Of a stretch of DNA of 64,000 bases, positions 45,721-57,786 are shown in pieces (within the stretch, counting starts at the first letter, position 1; each line of letters begins with the position of its first letter). Below the pieces are notes generated by a model, which ran no database searches, was not told the DNA's origin, and saw nothing but the letters and a program-made list of their open reading frames with translations. Source of the DNA: Arcuatula senhousia (taxonomy: Eukaryota; Mollusca; Bivalvia; Mytilida; Mytilidae); contig OZ020317.1 of assembly GCA_963971305.1 (NCBI GenBank), positions 22,028,001 through 22,092,000 of the forward strand, in the 5' to 3' direction. A program made the position numbers and the translations under genes.

Positions 45721-46497
45721 CCTGGAAAAGTAACAATAAGAAAAAAAATATTGTTACCTGATGCCGGAAGTCAAAGTAAAATATTAACCGGTCCACGGAT
45801 GCGGACCTGTTTTTATGAAAATAACAATAAGAATTTTTCTTATTGTTACCGCTTGTTATTGTTACATGTAAATTTATTAACTTAGGGGAATACCCTACAA
45901 CGAAATGTTTTTATCCTTATAATATACATGTAAGCCTATTATACATGATAGTATCATCATGATCATACAGTGACATGAAAACATTAATAAAATTTGAATT
46001 TAATTCCTTATATACAAGTTCTTTATTTTTAACTTATGTGCTTGTTTTTTGAGCTTTCAAATTTACTCGAGCTTCTGATACAAATTTAACCATTTTCTTC
46101 AAATTCGATAAGTGTATTGAATTTTCTCCAATTTGGGCAGTATTTTAGAAAAAACAGTGTTTCATTATATGTAATTTCATGATCACAATTCATGTCACCG
46201 GTGGTTTTATTAGCTAAAATAAAGGTGAAATAAATTATTTTTATTTCAAGATTTCAATTACAAAACCATTATATACAAAGAAATTATTAATATAAATAAT
46301 ATTCTTAAATGCAACAATAATATTCAAATTCATATAATCGGGTAACAATAACGACAGGTAACATAAACAATAAGAAAAAATACTTATTGTTACTTTCATT
46401 AATACAGGTTCGCGTCCGTTACAGGGTTTTCCGTTAGTCTGTCCTTTCGGTGTCATGCAGGTAACAATAATTTTTTTCTTATTGCTACTTTCCCAGG
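45721..46497. mobile_element. Element with ~45-bp terminal inverted repeats
   Basis: The left end cctggaaaagtaacaataag pairs with the right end cttattgctactttcccagg, and inner gttacctg/caggtaac motifs extend the match. The interior holds further gtaacaataag phrases in both orientations. The flanking bases are TTA/TAA. No transposase frame. Confidence 0.75.
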
Positions 46498-46646
46498 TAA
46501 CAGTATCCAGTGCCTTTTTTTTAATTCATGGAGTTCAACATTTCAAAATCTATGTTAGCTGGTAAAATATTAAAATCGCAGCATTCGCTGGGAGGGTCAC
46601 TTTATTAATACAAGTGTATATGTGTAAAAAAATATATTTACTAAAT

Positions 46647-46682
46647 TTCTTCTTCTTCTTCTTCTTCTTCTTCTTCTTCTTC
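46647..46682 (+). repeat. (TTC)12 microsatellite
   Basis: An uninterrupted trinucleotide run of about 36 bp. Confidence 0.95.
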
Positions 46683-47083
46683 CATGTACGGGAGTAGACT
46701 CCTAAAGTACACTTACATTGTAACCACCAATGTCCAATGACCTTTAGCTTTGGCAGTTTGAAAGTTTGACATGATTGAGGTAAGGTTATGACTTGTTGAG
46801 ATCAAATGGGACTGAACCATCTAAAACATTAGAAACAAAACAGATGTCGCTGTAGGGGTTGTTTCTTACCGGGGAATGAAACAACGAGTTGATGCATACA
46901 TATGTGATACCTATAAAATGTGTATAAGCATGTCCGCACCTGCAACGATGTGTTGGTCATTCCCTTCGATTGAGAAATTATAAAGGAAAACCCATTATCT
47001 CATTTTATTGTTTTCCTTTAAAATTTTTGTCTAGATGTTTCTCGTTAAAATGACAAGAAATGATTTGATTTGAGTACATTTGA

Positions 47084-47172
47084 CCATAGACCTGTATATT
47101 GATTTGACAAAAAAAAATATTTTAATTATCTCATTGACCTGTATATCAAATATACAAATATACAGGTCTATG
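47084..47172. repeat. Stem-loop sharing a motif with 45571
   Basis: ccatagacctgtatatt pairs with aatatacaggtctatg. An inner gacctgtatat/atatacaggtc pair gives an alternative fold. The core tagacctgtatatt is shared with 45570-45604. Confidence 0.7.
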
Positions 47173-47174
47173 AT

Positions 47175-48780
47175 TAAAAAAGATTTAAAATAATAAAAAA
47201 TATGAATGTGTTTCAATGATGTACGTTCGCCGTTCCCCGGGCCGTTCCATGCAGGTGCTTGAAATTTCGCATATGAAAAGAATCTTTCCGTATAGCAAAG
47301 TAAACACCTTATCGGCTGATTGTTCCGTTATTTTTCAGTTAGATAGAATTTTTTTTTGTAAATTATTGTGACATGATTTGTTTATTCAAATCTTTCTATC
47401 CAAGACGATCAAAATATTGTTAGGCAATTTTATCATGTAAATTGGAAATAATTTATGATATGATAGTCCTTTGAAATTATTTTAAAACTTGGATATGTTT
47501 ATATTTCAATTGAATTTATGCTAACTCGAATGATACAAGCCCTATCCGTCTTCGCATACTTCGATGGGACAGGGCTTGAACTCGTCCAATGGAAATTCTC
47601 CGTCACTCGCTGTCCAGTTCAGACAGCCAATCGCAATCCATTTAATGATGTTAATTAATTAGTTGATAAGATTAGTTTGATCTTTTCTAAAACAGATATG
47701 ACAAAAAGGTGTGAATTATGTGATAATCAATAATAAATTAATGATAATTAATTTTATCTACACTTGTCCTAAGAATCTTTGGTAAGATCACCTTACAAAT
47801 TTTGACGATTTGACAAATTATTATCGTATGAGCATTCAGGCGTTAATGTAGCGACTGTAAGGAGCGAAATATAACGACTGTATTATTCGGGTTAAATTTA
47901 TGCCAGACTGATAAAGTTTTTTTCAAACTTATGAAGTGAACCAAAAGTGTTGTCCATAATCTAAAACTGTTACGGAGCTTTAAATCCTCAATTTGTTAGC
48001 TTTATTACAAATCAAATTTAATATCAAACAAAATGTAAAACAAATAAACAAAACTATATATTTCAATGTGACTGAGGCACCTTTCCAAAAGTATAATACA
48101 TAAAGAATATACTTTATGATAAAAAAGTTTTTTGAATGAAAGAGAAAAAAATATGCATACCGTCATGACAGTCTATCCACAAAGGAAGTTGACATGTGTC
48201 TGCTAGATATACAAAAATGCACTATTGTTGCAAAATCTTCCGGATATGAATCTGCAACAATATATACACAATGATATGAACACATACATGTATGCAATCA
48301 AGGAATTAGATTTATATAATTCCTGATGCAACCCTATCATTTTTTATTCCAAACTACTAATATTATAAATCAAGTTTTATTTCTTAATTTACTAAAGTAA
48401 AAAAAAAACAGGTTTCAGGTCTGAAAATGTGCTATTAAATGTATGTGCACCGTTCAAGCACTTATAGTAACTAAAAGAACCTAAAATGTTCTGAGATTTT
48501 GAAAATATTACGTACTATAAAATTTAGTTCATAAAAATATCTTACCTTCATACGGTTTTTAAATAGTGTTGTTTTTTTTTTCTTTACAATCCACTTTACT
48601 CAGCTTTAATGTATACAGAAAACACCTGCCCTCGTTATCGTTTTAAATTTTAGTTGAATTCAGTCATTGATTGGTTAATCCAACGCTAGATAATGATCAT
48701 TATCAGCACGTGATACAAATACACAGACATTTGGAGCTTAAACTGTAAATTATGTGAATTGATAACATGGTAAAATGAAC
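47175..48780. other. Gene-free stretch
   Basis: No exon or clear element. Positions 48680-48715 (ataatgatcattatcagcac) include a small palindrome. Confidence 0.4.
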
Positions 48781-48786
48781 ATTTAG

Positions 48787-48858
48787 GAAATCTCTTGTTT
48801 GGACAGTTCCAGTAGAAGAATACAACAATTCACCAGTTCAAAAGAACAAGTCGATCCG
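48787..48858 (+). CDS. Candidate exon of an unrecognised protein
   Basis: The acceptor is aacatttag and the donor gtaagt; 72 nt. Entered in phase 2 it reads KSLVWTVPVEEYNNSPVQKN, which looks protein-like. In another frame it is also open. It may equally be a 5' UTR exon. No family match is recognised. Confidence 0.3.
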
Positions 48859-49092
48859 GTAAGTTGTCAAAGCAAGATATAAATTAAGATTCTCCTTGTA
48901 AATATTATAACACCTTGTTTTGTTATTCTCAGATTTTGCTGCATGATTTTTTAATACATTTGTTCCAGTCCGCTTCTCAGCTGTTCAGTATGAGTTTTCT
49001 AGTTTTCTTTTATAGAAGTTAAAGTTATATATGTATGTTTATCTACAAATTGTAATACTGGGGATAGCTAGAAAGTGGACTTTGTAGGAGGC

Positions 49093-50253
49093 CTGCCCGT
49101 ACGAAATGTTAAGGCGTAAACCAGCTGGTTTTGACACTGAAACCAGTTGGTTTTCAGGCGTAAACCAAGATTACGCCTCAAAATGAGGCGTAAATGAGCA
49201 GGACACGTAAACCGGGTCTGTCAGTAGCAGGATTACGTGTCGAAAAAACAGGCGTAAAATGCTTGGCCAGCTGGTTTTAGTCCTGTCCAGGCGTAACTTT
49301 TGACTTTGAATTTTATAAAAATTAGCAATTTGAACAACCAGCTGGTTTTTTGACCAACTGGTTGTATAGCACTCTCTGCTCTCCCATGATGCATTAAACA
49401 GGAAATTGTTTTCATCCAATCAAATTCATTTTGTTACACATTTTGAACATTGTAAACTTACAAGAAGATGCTAAGGAGCTTGTGTCTTGATCTAATGGTG
49501 CTAAAAGTTTGTTTTTATGAATTATGTTTCTACATTTATAAAGGTTATTATAAAAGGCATGCAGGATGTTTTTAAGAGATTAATATTTTATACTGTTTAA
49601 AACATATTCTAAATATAAAATACATGCAGTTATTGAGACACAACCTGAGCATATGATTTTTTTTATCTTATATTCGGAATTGGAATTTATTATTATTGAA
49701 AACTGGTAAATTCAAGTTTCATTCTTTTAGTTGAAAAAAGAATAGTTATTATTTTCATTAATGAAAGTTATATCCTTTTCTTTAAATTACTTGAAATATT
49801 TTGATGGTCATATTGGGTTGTATAAACTTCATATAAAAATTAATTAAAAAGCAAAATCTTATTTTTTTTTTAATTTTCAAAGTGATTAAAACATAATTGC
49901 ATTACATTATCTATGAATTAATTTATACACACAGCACATTTTGTGTAACCAAATTTTACAGTTATGTAGCACATACATTAATGTATTAAGAATTAGGTCA
50001 AATATTACGCCTGGTTAATGTCTCATTTTACGCCTGGATTTGCAAGGCTTAGATTGCTCATTTGCATATTACGCCTGGATTTTCGACCAGCTGGTCAATC
50101 TCATTTAAATATTACGTGTCTGATTTCCGCCTGGTTTACGTGTCTTTTGACGCCTGGTTTCCCTATTCACACGTAAAAGCAAGTTACGCCTGGATCACTG
50201 ATTTTTTACGCCTGGTTTACGTGTCTGAACCAGGCGGATCATTTCGTACAGGT
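49093..50253. mobile_element. Foldback element built of ggcgtaaaccag motifs
   Basis: The ends ctgcccgtacgaaatg and catttcgtacag are inverted. The left part carries several ggcgtaaaccag and ccagctggtt motifs; the right part carries the same motifs inverted (ctggtttacgtgtc, acgcctggttt, gaccagctggtc). The middle is AT-rich and non-coding. Confidence 0.75.
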
Positions 50254-50505
50254 GGCAGTTTCGGTCGAGACAAATTATTCATTTTCAAAATTTTGCGGGC
50301 CAGAATATTTATTTTTCGCAGCTACGCGGCAAGAATATTTATTTTCTGCATGCAATAGCTTTATTGAGCAAGGATCTTGGGACAGATTATTTATTTTCTT
50401 GCAAACAGAGGCCAGATTATTTATTTCCAACTTTTTCCAGGCCAGAATATTTATTTACAAAAAACTGCCAGGCCCCCCTCAAAATTAAATGGTCGTCCCC
50501 TAAGC
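50253..50505. mobile_element. Second copy of the 10275 MITE, left end missing
   Basis: From ggtggcagtttcggt to aaattaaatggtcgtcccc it follows the 10275-10558 copy closely. The left terminal ~30 bp are absent, and the copy abuts the end of the ggcgtaaaccag foldback. Confidence 0.8.
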
Positions 50506-50830
50506 ATTATATGAAAATTTCATAAAATCTTTTAAGGGGTTTAAAAGCAGTCGTGAATAACAGATGGGCACCCCCTTGTCTTCTGATGGCTAAGTCCCTC
50601 TGTTCTTTATCTATATAAGATATACCATATTAAAAATAATAGATATGATAAAGTTGTAATACATGTGTTTATCATTTCTTAATTGTCACTGTTTTATTTT
50701 ATTCAAAAAATCTCTTGGCTGTTTTCATATATTGGATTGTATAAAAGAGCAATCAGTAATTGTTTAAGAAAACCAAGAGTGTTATATTAATGTATTACTT
50801 TACAAACAGCTGTCTTAACACATTTTCCAG

Positions 50831-50909
50831 GCTAGAGAAACCTGCATATTACCAGAGCAGACCAGAATAAGAATATGGTCTTCCCCATTTCAAAGACAGA
50901 ATAGGAAAG
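50831..50909 (+). CDS. Candidate exon with two half-open frames
   Basis: The acceptor is cattttccag and the donor gtatga; 79 nt. Phase 2, which follows from the 48787 exon, gives LEKPAYYQSRPE then TAA. Phase 0 gives an open frame ending IRIWSSPFQRQNRK. It could be a terminal exon, a UTR exon or a frameshifted exon. Confidence 0.28.
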
Positions 50910-50999
50910 GTATGATAATTTATTAATTGACATCAGTGTTCAGTTTGGTTTTATAATAAGCATACTTGGATCATGTAAGTATAATCTTACTTCCATGCT

Positions 51000-52440
51000 T
51001 GGATAGATCTTCGTTAAATATGCAAACCTAAAGTATATTCATTATTAGGTATACTTCAATATTAAAATCCCTTGAAAAAATGCTAAATTTAAAATGACGT
51101 AACTCGTTAACGCTGCAATAAGTACTGCAAAAAGAGATACCATTATAAAATATCCAATTTTTATCCTTTTAACCTTGGTTTCATGGAGCGTTCACAGTTG
51201 TGAACTGTGATCACAATCGGACGGACGCACTGACTATCGGACGAACGGACATTCAAAAACATTATACCCAGCGAAACTAGTAAATTATATTATATCATAT
51301 GCCTATGATATGGCTGTTTTTATATCATATCTCTGATTTGTAATCTTACGACCATATCATCGGTAGAGCTATAGCTTGAACTACATGTTACGATGTAGGT
51401 ATGATATGGGTCCGAGGGAGATTTGGGGTACCGGTATATCATATTGTGATTAGCATATGTTCTGTGAACATAAATGAATGCATTTAACATTCAAATGAAA
51501 AAAAGAATCAATGCACACAAAATTTTACATATATATATATAAAAAAAAACAAATAAATATACCGATATTTAAGAAAAACCTCGCTGAGGCTCATGTGACA
51601 AATATTTGTAACTCGAGTGTCCCTTCCGAGTTAAAAATTTCCTTTTTCTTTTCCAAGTGACTATTTTGATTTTCTTGAGCTATGTAATAAATGTTAGGGA
51701 TGTCTTATGAATTCTAAGGGGGGGTGACTTTTTTCATCGCAATGAAATGATTGTCAGGGGGGGCTGTTTTTTTAATATTCAAACACGTGTATCAATTGGA
51801 CTTAAAAGTCGTAACTATTTTAATGTGCAAGTTGTGTAGTTTATATAAATACGTTTCTGATTTTCTGCCACTACTCTATAACTAGGTCAGTCAATCATTA
51901 ATTAAGATGTCATTCTTAACATCTGTGGTTAGTGGAGCAATGAATTCTCTCGACTTTGTATTCTTAACACAGCTGACCACAGTTTTCTTTGAACTTTTAT
52001 TGTCATGTTTATTGTCCCGAGTAAAGATAAGATTTATAGTCACCTTGGCTTTCTGGCACTAATTCATTGCACATTTTGATGCATATTACAAATATTAGTT
52101 GGGTCAACGCAGAACATGGATTTAAACAAAGTTGTATTTCAGAGGCATATACCATAAGCAAGCATCATTTCACCCCTTTCAATTATAATTAAACATAAAT
52201 GTTTTTGCGATATATGCAATAAAAGTTAAAAAAATGGAATTTGGCCGAAAAAAAAGTTTCTCGACTGAAGTTAAAACATTTATGAAAACTTTCAAGAAAA
52301 ATAACCCATGCTTATGAATATTACTGGTGCAGGAGGCTATAATTTTCGCTATGAGATTAATTCAATTATAGATTACATGCTTTCAGGCGGCAAAATTCCA
52401 TTTTTACAATAATCTTGAAATCATTATTAGAATAACATAC
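51000..52440. other. Gene-free stretch
   Basis: No exon supported. Around 51190-51260 gatcacaatcggacggacgc resembles the tail of a decayed minisatellite-type element. Confidence 0.35.
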
Positions 52441-52442
52441 TA

Positions 52443-52565
52443 AGGGGTAGATCCAAATGGAGGGTTATATGCCCCCTTTTTGTGGAAAAAAATATGTTGG
52501 ATAATATAGGTATTAATTAAGGTATGACAAAAGTGCCCCCTTTTCGAAAATTCTTGGATCCACCC
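52443..52565. mobile_element. Small MITE-like element
   Basis: ggggtagatccaa at the left pairs with ttggatccaccc at the right, with tatgcccccttttt and gtgcccccttttc phrases inside. Confidence 0.5.
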
Positions 52566-53457
52566 GGTGACTGATACCATCATAATTTTATCAATGGATG
52601 CAGGAACATTTTAAAACAATTCCCGCTGGAACAGTAAAGTGGGAGTATTGAATATTATTTATCGTTGGCATTATCATTAAAGATGAACAATTCAGGAAAA
52701 GCTGAAAATCACTCTTCCAGTCTAGGATTTAAAAAAAAAAAAAATTGTACCATGATTAACCAATCTCAATTATGTCTTAATTAACATTCCAAGTAATAGC
52801 TTTTCTAAAATTAGCTAGCCGTCAGTTATAAAATTTACTATTTTTTTTAATTATTTTTTTGTCATGATGTCATCCCGGGTTTGTCATACCGATACTACGA
52901 GATTTGTAGATATAGTTAGTAAACAGCCGTTTCGTTCCCCGACTTAAAACAAACCCCTCCAAAAAAACACTGTCCCAGCTTGTCCAAATAATTATGCCGT
53001 CTTGGAAGCCTTTTATAATTTTTGACGTCTCTGGGGATCTAAAAAAGTCCAAATGACAAAAACCCCAGAAAGACGTCATGATTATCTGGACTATGTCCCA
53101 GCAGGCAGTATATGTTCTTGAACGATTACAACATGTACTTGTAAGTTAACGGGTAAGTTTTAGATGTTCCTTCCTTCATGTCCTTTGAAAGTGTTTTTAG
53201 ATACAAATATCCTGACCTGAAATAATTTTATATTTAATAGACTAAAGGCTGTGCTCGGTCATTATTCCGTGCAGAACATGTTATATTTCTTTCGTTGAAC
53301 ATGGTATTGGTAGAGTGACTGTATGTGGAGCATTTTTAACATGAAGCACTAGTCTAACACACATCATTAACGATGTGCTACGGTCAACAGTTTTACACGC
53401 CAATGAAACATCAAAATACAAACATTAAATTCTTAAATATAATCATGATGAATTATG

Positions 53458-53975
53458 TAGCTCCTTTGACATTTTTGGTTGGGCCAAGGAATTATATTTG
53501 ATTTAATTCCTTTGTTGGGTGGAGCTATTGTAATGCGGTCCCATTACTCGTAATGGAGCAACACCGAAAGCGAAACACACCTGGCGTAATGATACTCATA
53601 AGAAGTTTAATTTGGTACTAAAATGTTGGTATTGTTATATAATACCAATGGCAAATTCAGTGAAAATGTCTGACACGTTGCTCAATTATCAAAATTTTGT
53701 TAAAACCTTGGTTTTTAATGACTTTTGATCCTTAACTTTATGATGAAGTTCAGGATTAGACTATTGAAAATGTATATAATTTTTATATATCAAATTAATA
53801 TTTAACTGGTTTGAAATAAAAATTTTCATTCAACCTTGTAATTGTTTGTGTGTTCAGAAATTCTGAAAAACAATTATAGCCCTGGGAATTGGACAAATAA
53901 ATTCCATTTGCTCCATTAGGACTAATATGGGCCCACATGGTAGCTCTGCACATTCAAAGATGTCAAAGGAGCTAC
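53458..53975. mobile_element. MITE-like element with 16-bp inverted ends
   Basis: gtagctcctttgacat (53458-53473) and atgtcaaaggagctac (53960-53975) are exact reverse complements. A diverged right-end-like piece (gctccattacagc through aaggagctacattattg) occurs at 56473-56542. Confidence 0.7.
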
Positions 53976-54836
53976 ACATTATTGTCGCTAAAGTAAACAT
54001 AGCAAGTGTCAATTTTATTTTCCTGCTTAAGGTTTTTTTTTTGCCTATTTTACAAGCAAAATTAAAGTCTGAAATGTTCCCAGATTACTCCAATGATAAA
54101 AATTCTACCTCCTCTACCTAACCTTTTAAACCATGTTACCCCAAACACACATATCTAATTAATCTAGTCATGACAGTTAATTTTGTACATGCCCACTATT
54201 TGTGTTTATAATACATTTTGTAGTATCATCAACCTTTTCCTGATCATGCTGATTGAGATAAACTATTAACTTAGCTAAATAATAAAGATTCTCAAGGGGG
54301 CAATTTCAAAGGCTTGCCATGCACAAGGAAGACAAATGTGCCCATCAAAAGTTTTGCATCCACAGGTCATGGAGCCTGAAGAGCAGATAAACTAAATATT
54401 TAAAGAAAGCTGTCCATGTTGTAATTGTAAAAAAATGTGAAGCAAGTAAATTTTAAAGTTTACTTGTGTAACTAAATTGTTGTTTAGAAAAAAACTTAAA
54501 TTGATACATTTTGTATTTAAGTTTTTTAATTATCTCCCTTGTCAATTTTAGTGGGTTATTTTTTTCTTGTACATGTACATGTTGAATTTTCTTAAGTTCC
54601 ACATCATATGATATAATAATTCAGTAGAATCAAAAGTTTGCAGGTGTAAAAAATCTAAAGAGAATGATAAAACAACACATCTGGATAGGTCACCATGGTT
54701 ACTTAGGCAATTCCTTTATAATGAGAATTTAATGTCCCATGGGGCCTTACTCTGACTGCCTTGGCAGTTGCATAATCACTTCCTAGTAGTGCATATCAGA
54801 TATTATGCTTTTAAAGACAAATAATAGTATTGATCA

Positions 54837-55123
54837 GGGAGCAACTATTTGATTTTTATGGGGGGGGAAGGGCAGCTATGGTTATTTTTTCGACCATTTA
54901 ACTTGCAGGCTAGGGGGGCTTGGTTTTTTCCTAAAAAATATTTTTGCAGTAGAGGGTAAGAAAAAAAATATTCTGAAGAAAGATTTCTGCTATAAAAATA
55001 ATGCTATAATAAAAAAAATATTCTGTCGTGACACCTTAAAAAAAATAATAGCGCAGACAAAAATTTCTGAAAAAAAAAAACAAGCCCCCCCTTTCAAGAT
55101 ACATGTAAATGGTCCGTCCCTTA
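54837..55123. mobile_element. MITE-like element, G/C-run ends
   Basis: The left agggagcaactatttgat pairs loosely with the right aaatggtccgtccctta; inner ggggggg and ccccccc runs also pair. The interior is A-rich. It is distantly similar to 4428-4770 and to the ends of the 10275 family. Confidence 0.55.
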
Positions 55124-55331
55124 CTGTAATGGTTATTAAAAAATTTGGTGATGCCTTAAACTGATAAACATTATGATTGATTGGATTTTTTTTTTGGTTT
55201 AGAATCAAGGGGCCCATAAAATGCAACTTTTTTCTTTATGGTCCCAAATGCAGAAAATATAGCAAAATCAAAAGCCGGATAATTCTGTCTAGAGTCAGAC
55301 TGAATAACCCTTCCAAAATCTAGTTCTAATA

Positions 55332-56090
55332 ATGTACCCGGTATACATACAAAAATTATGCCAAAGGTATACATATGCCAAAGAAGTAACAGAAGAAATA
55401 GGATATGATATAACCAAAATAGATAATTGTGTTACTTTTAAAGAAAACATTGAACTAAAAAAAGAAGTTCAACCATTAATTTGTTATTACTATAAAGATA
55501 AAATAAAGTGCAAAATTGATAATTTCAATCTGGAAAATAAAAACTACCTATATAAATATTTGAAACAAAATCATAAGTTCTATCTGCCAAATTTAAATAA
55601 AGAAACAAGAAGAATAATAACTAAACTTAGAATAAGTGACCATGATTTGTTAATAGAAAAGGGTAGATATTATAATAAAATCCTAAGTGACCAAAGATTA
55701 TGTAAAATTTGCAATGAAATAGAAGATGAACTACACTTCTTTCTTCATTGTAAAATAAATAAAGAACTTAGATCAAAATATATCCTTAATTCGTATAAAA
55801 ATATTGATCCTCTTGACAATTTAAATCAACTTGAAAACCTGTCTTGTATTCTAAACCCATCAAGACCTGAAGATATGAAATCCTTAATTTCTTTCATAAA
55901 CATGATAAAGCAGTCATTTAAACTGAGGAAGGGAGAGAAATAAATTATTTTATATCTTGTTACTTTGTACATATTCATATGCCATGTATGTACCCTCTGT
56001 AATGTTTTGTCATATATTGTAATGTCCCAATAGGGATTTTGTCTACAATAAAAAAATGATTTGATTGATTTGATTGAATAATAAATCTCT
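55332..56090 (+). mobile_element. 3' end of a non-LTR retrotransposon, second copy
   Basis: An open frame of 203 residues (55332-55943) contains RRIITKLRISDHDLLIEKGR and the zinc-binding pattern CKICNEIEDELHFFLHC, matching the minus-strand frame near 20 kb. The 3' UTR carries cccaatagggattttgtcta and ends aataaaaaaatgatttgattgatttgattg, a short tandem tail typical of LINEs. No reverse transcriptase core is present, so it is 5'-truncated. Confidence 0.7.
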
Positions 56091-56099
56091 CTCATGCTT

Positions 56100-57640
56100 G
56101 TTTACTTGAAAGGGTTTTAATGGAGTTCCATTTAACATATTGGAGCACCCGCTTCAAAGTTAAGCACTAAGTTAATGAAAATTTTGGTACAATTTTTGAG
56201 TTGCTGTGAAAATATTATTAACATTTTGACGATGAGTTCATGATATACCTAAGAATAAAAAGTTTTTAATCATCTTAATTATACAGAATCTTATTTTTAT
56301 GTAGTATTTATCCTACACTTCATAGTAAAGTTATGGATCTAACTAGTAAAAGTGACAATAATATTATCATGAAAACATGGAAAACTTATATTTATGGATA
56401 AAAAATCAAGCAAGATAGTGCATTTCTTAATCCATTTCTGTAAAAAAGGCTAAACATAAAGTTTTGACTTGCTCCATTACAGCTAATGATACCCCTTTGT
56501 AGCCTCGTCTAATCAAAAAGATGCCCAAGGAGCTACATTATTGTACCTAGAAAAAATCCTACAACTCATAAGATGTGGCTAAAGTATACCTTTTGTAATC
56601 TGTCTGACTGACTAGCATTATTGAGCTTTTTGCTTTTTAATGTTCAACTAATTTTATTCAAATATTTTGTCTGACATGACTGACTGAATTAAATGACACA
56701 TTTCGCTAAGTCTTCTGAACTGCATTAACATTAAAAATGATACCACACCAGTTCTTGACAATGACCAATGATGGCTACATAAATATATACACAAAAATCC
56801 AACCATATTTTCCCCTTAGTTACTAAATTTGTCAATAACTGTACAATGTACTACATGTGCACAAAAGAAAATATTGTATTTATGACCTCACTAGACTTAC
56901 TAGGGTAATAATAAATTTTTAATTCAATATACACATGAATCGTGACATCATACATGACTACATGTATAACATGTAGGCTGCATTTGTATATACATGTAAT
57001 TTTAGTAACAAAAATATTGATTATTTATTATCATGAATGATTAGCAATTATTGAGAAATAAAGGTATTTTAAAATAACAAAACTACCCAACTTGAGGGAC
57101 CAATCTCAAAATCAAATGTCCAAGAGAAAAGACAAAACAAGGAAGACATCCAGGAAATTGAAGACCGCAATGGTCCTGACTTGGTACAGGCATTTTCAAA
57201 GGCATGGTGGATTAAACCAGGTTTTATGGTGCCCCAAACCTCCCCCTTCAATTGCAAACTTTGGGTCTGGTAGTTACAAAAACATGACAAAAAACAAAAC
57301 AGTTGTGAAAAGCTACATATACATTAAACACATGACACGAATTAATGTTAAGATCTACATATTAAATTTGCAGCATATTTAAAACTCATTTTATTGGCCA
57401 GATTTTACATACATTTGTAGTCCAGGTTATTAAAATGGCAAATGAGAAAAATAATTTTCCCAACAATTTTTTCAGCAACTACATGTACTTGTGTCAATAT
57501 TGCAGACTTATGATATTTTGCATGTTTTGTATGCAGCATCAACATGAGGTCCTGATTTCAGGTCTTAAAGACATTAATTGTTCTTGATTTTTTTTTTAAT
57601 TTCAGCTTTATGCTAAATATACATTTAATTCTTATTATAG
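56100..57640. other. Gene-free stretch with repeat pieces
   Basis: It contains the 56473-56542 MITE-end relative and a family C repeat copy from about 57457. Frames on both strands near 57069-57382 lack splice or family support. Confidence 0.4.
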
Positions 57641-57786
57641 GACCTACATGTAGGTAGCTTCAACTCTTCCTATGAACAGTTAAAGACTCCAGTGACAGCG
57701 GTCATAAGCAATGGAACTACCCAGAAGCAAGTGGTCTCTGATGTTTACCAATACCTCACCCTGAATATTTTGATGAAAATGCTTTG
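57641..57786 (+). CDS. Unrecognised gene, internal exon
   Basis: The acceptor is cttattatag and the donor gtaaat; 146 nt. Phase 0 is open throughout (DLHVGSFNSSYEQLK...). The other two frames contain stops. Confidence 0.5.

Noticed and set aside
57069..57382. Overlapping open frames on both strands
   Set aside because: No matching splice sites, no family resemblance, and composition is like neighbouring non-coding DNA.
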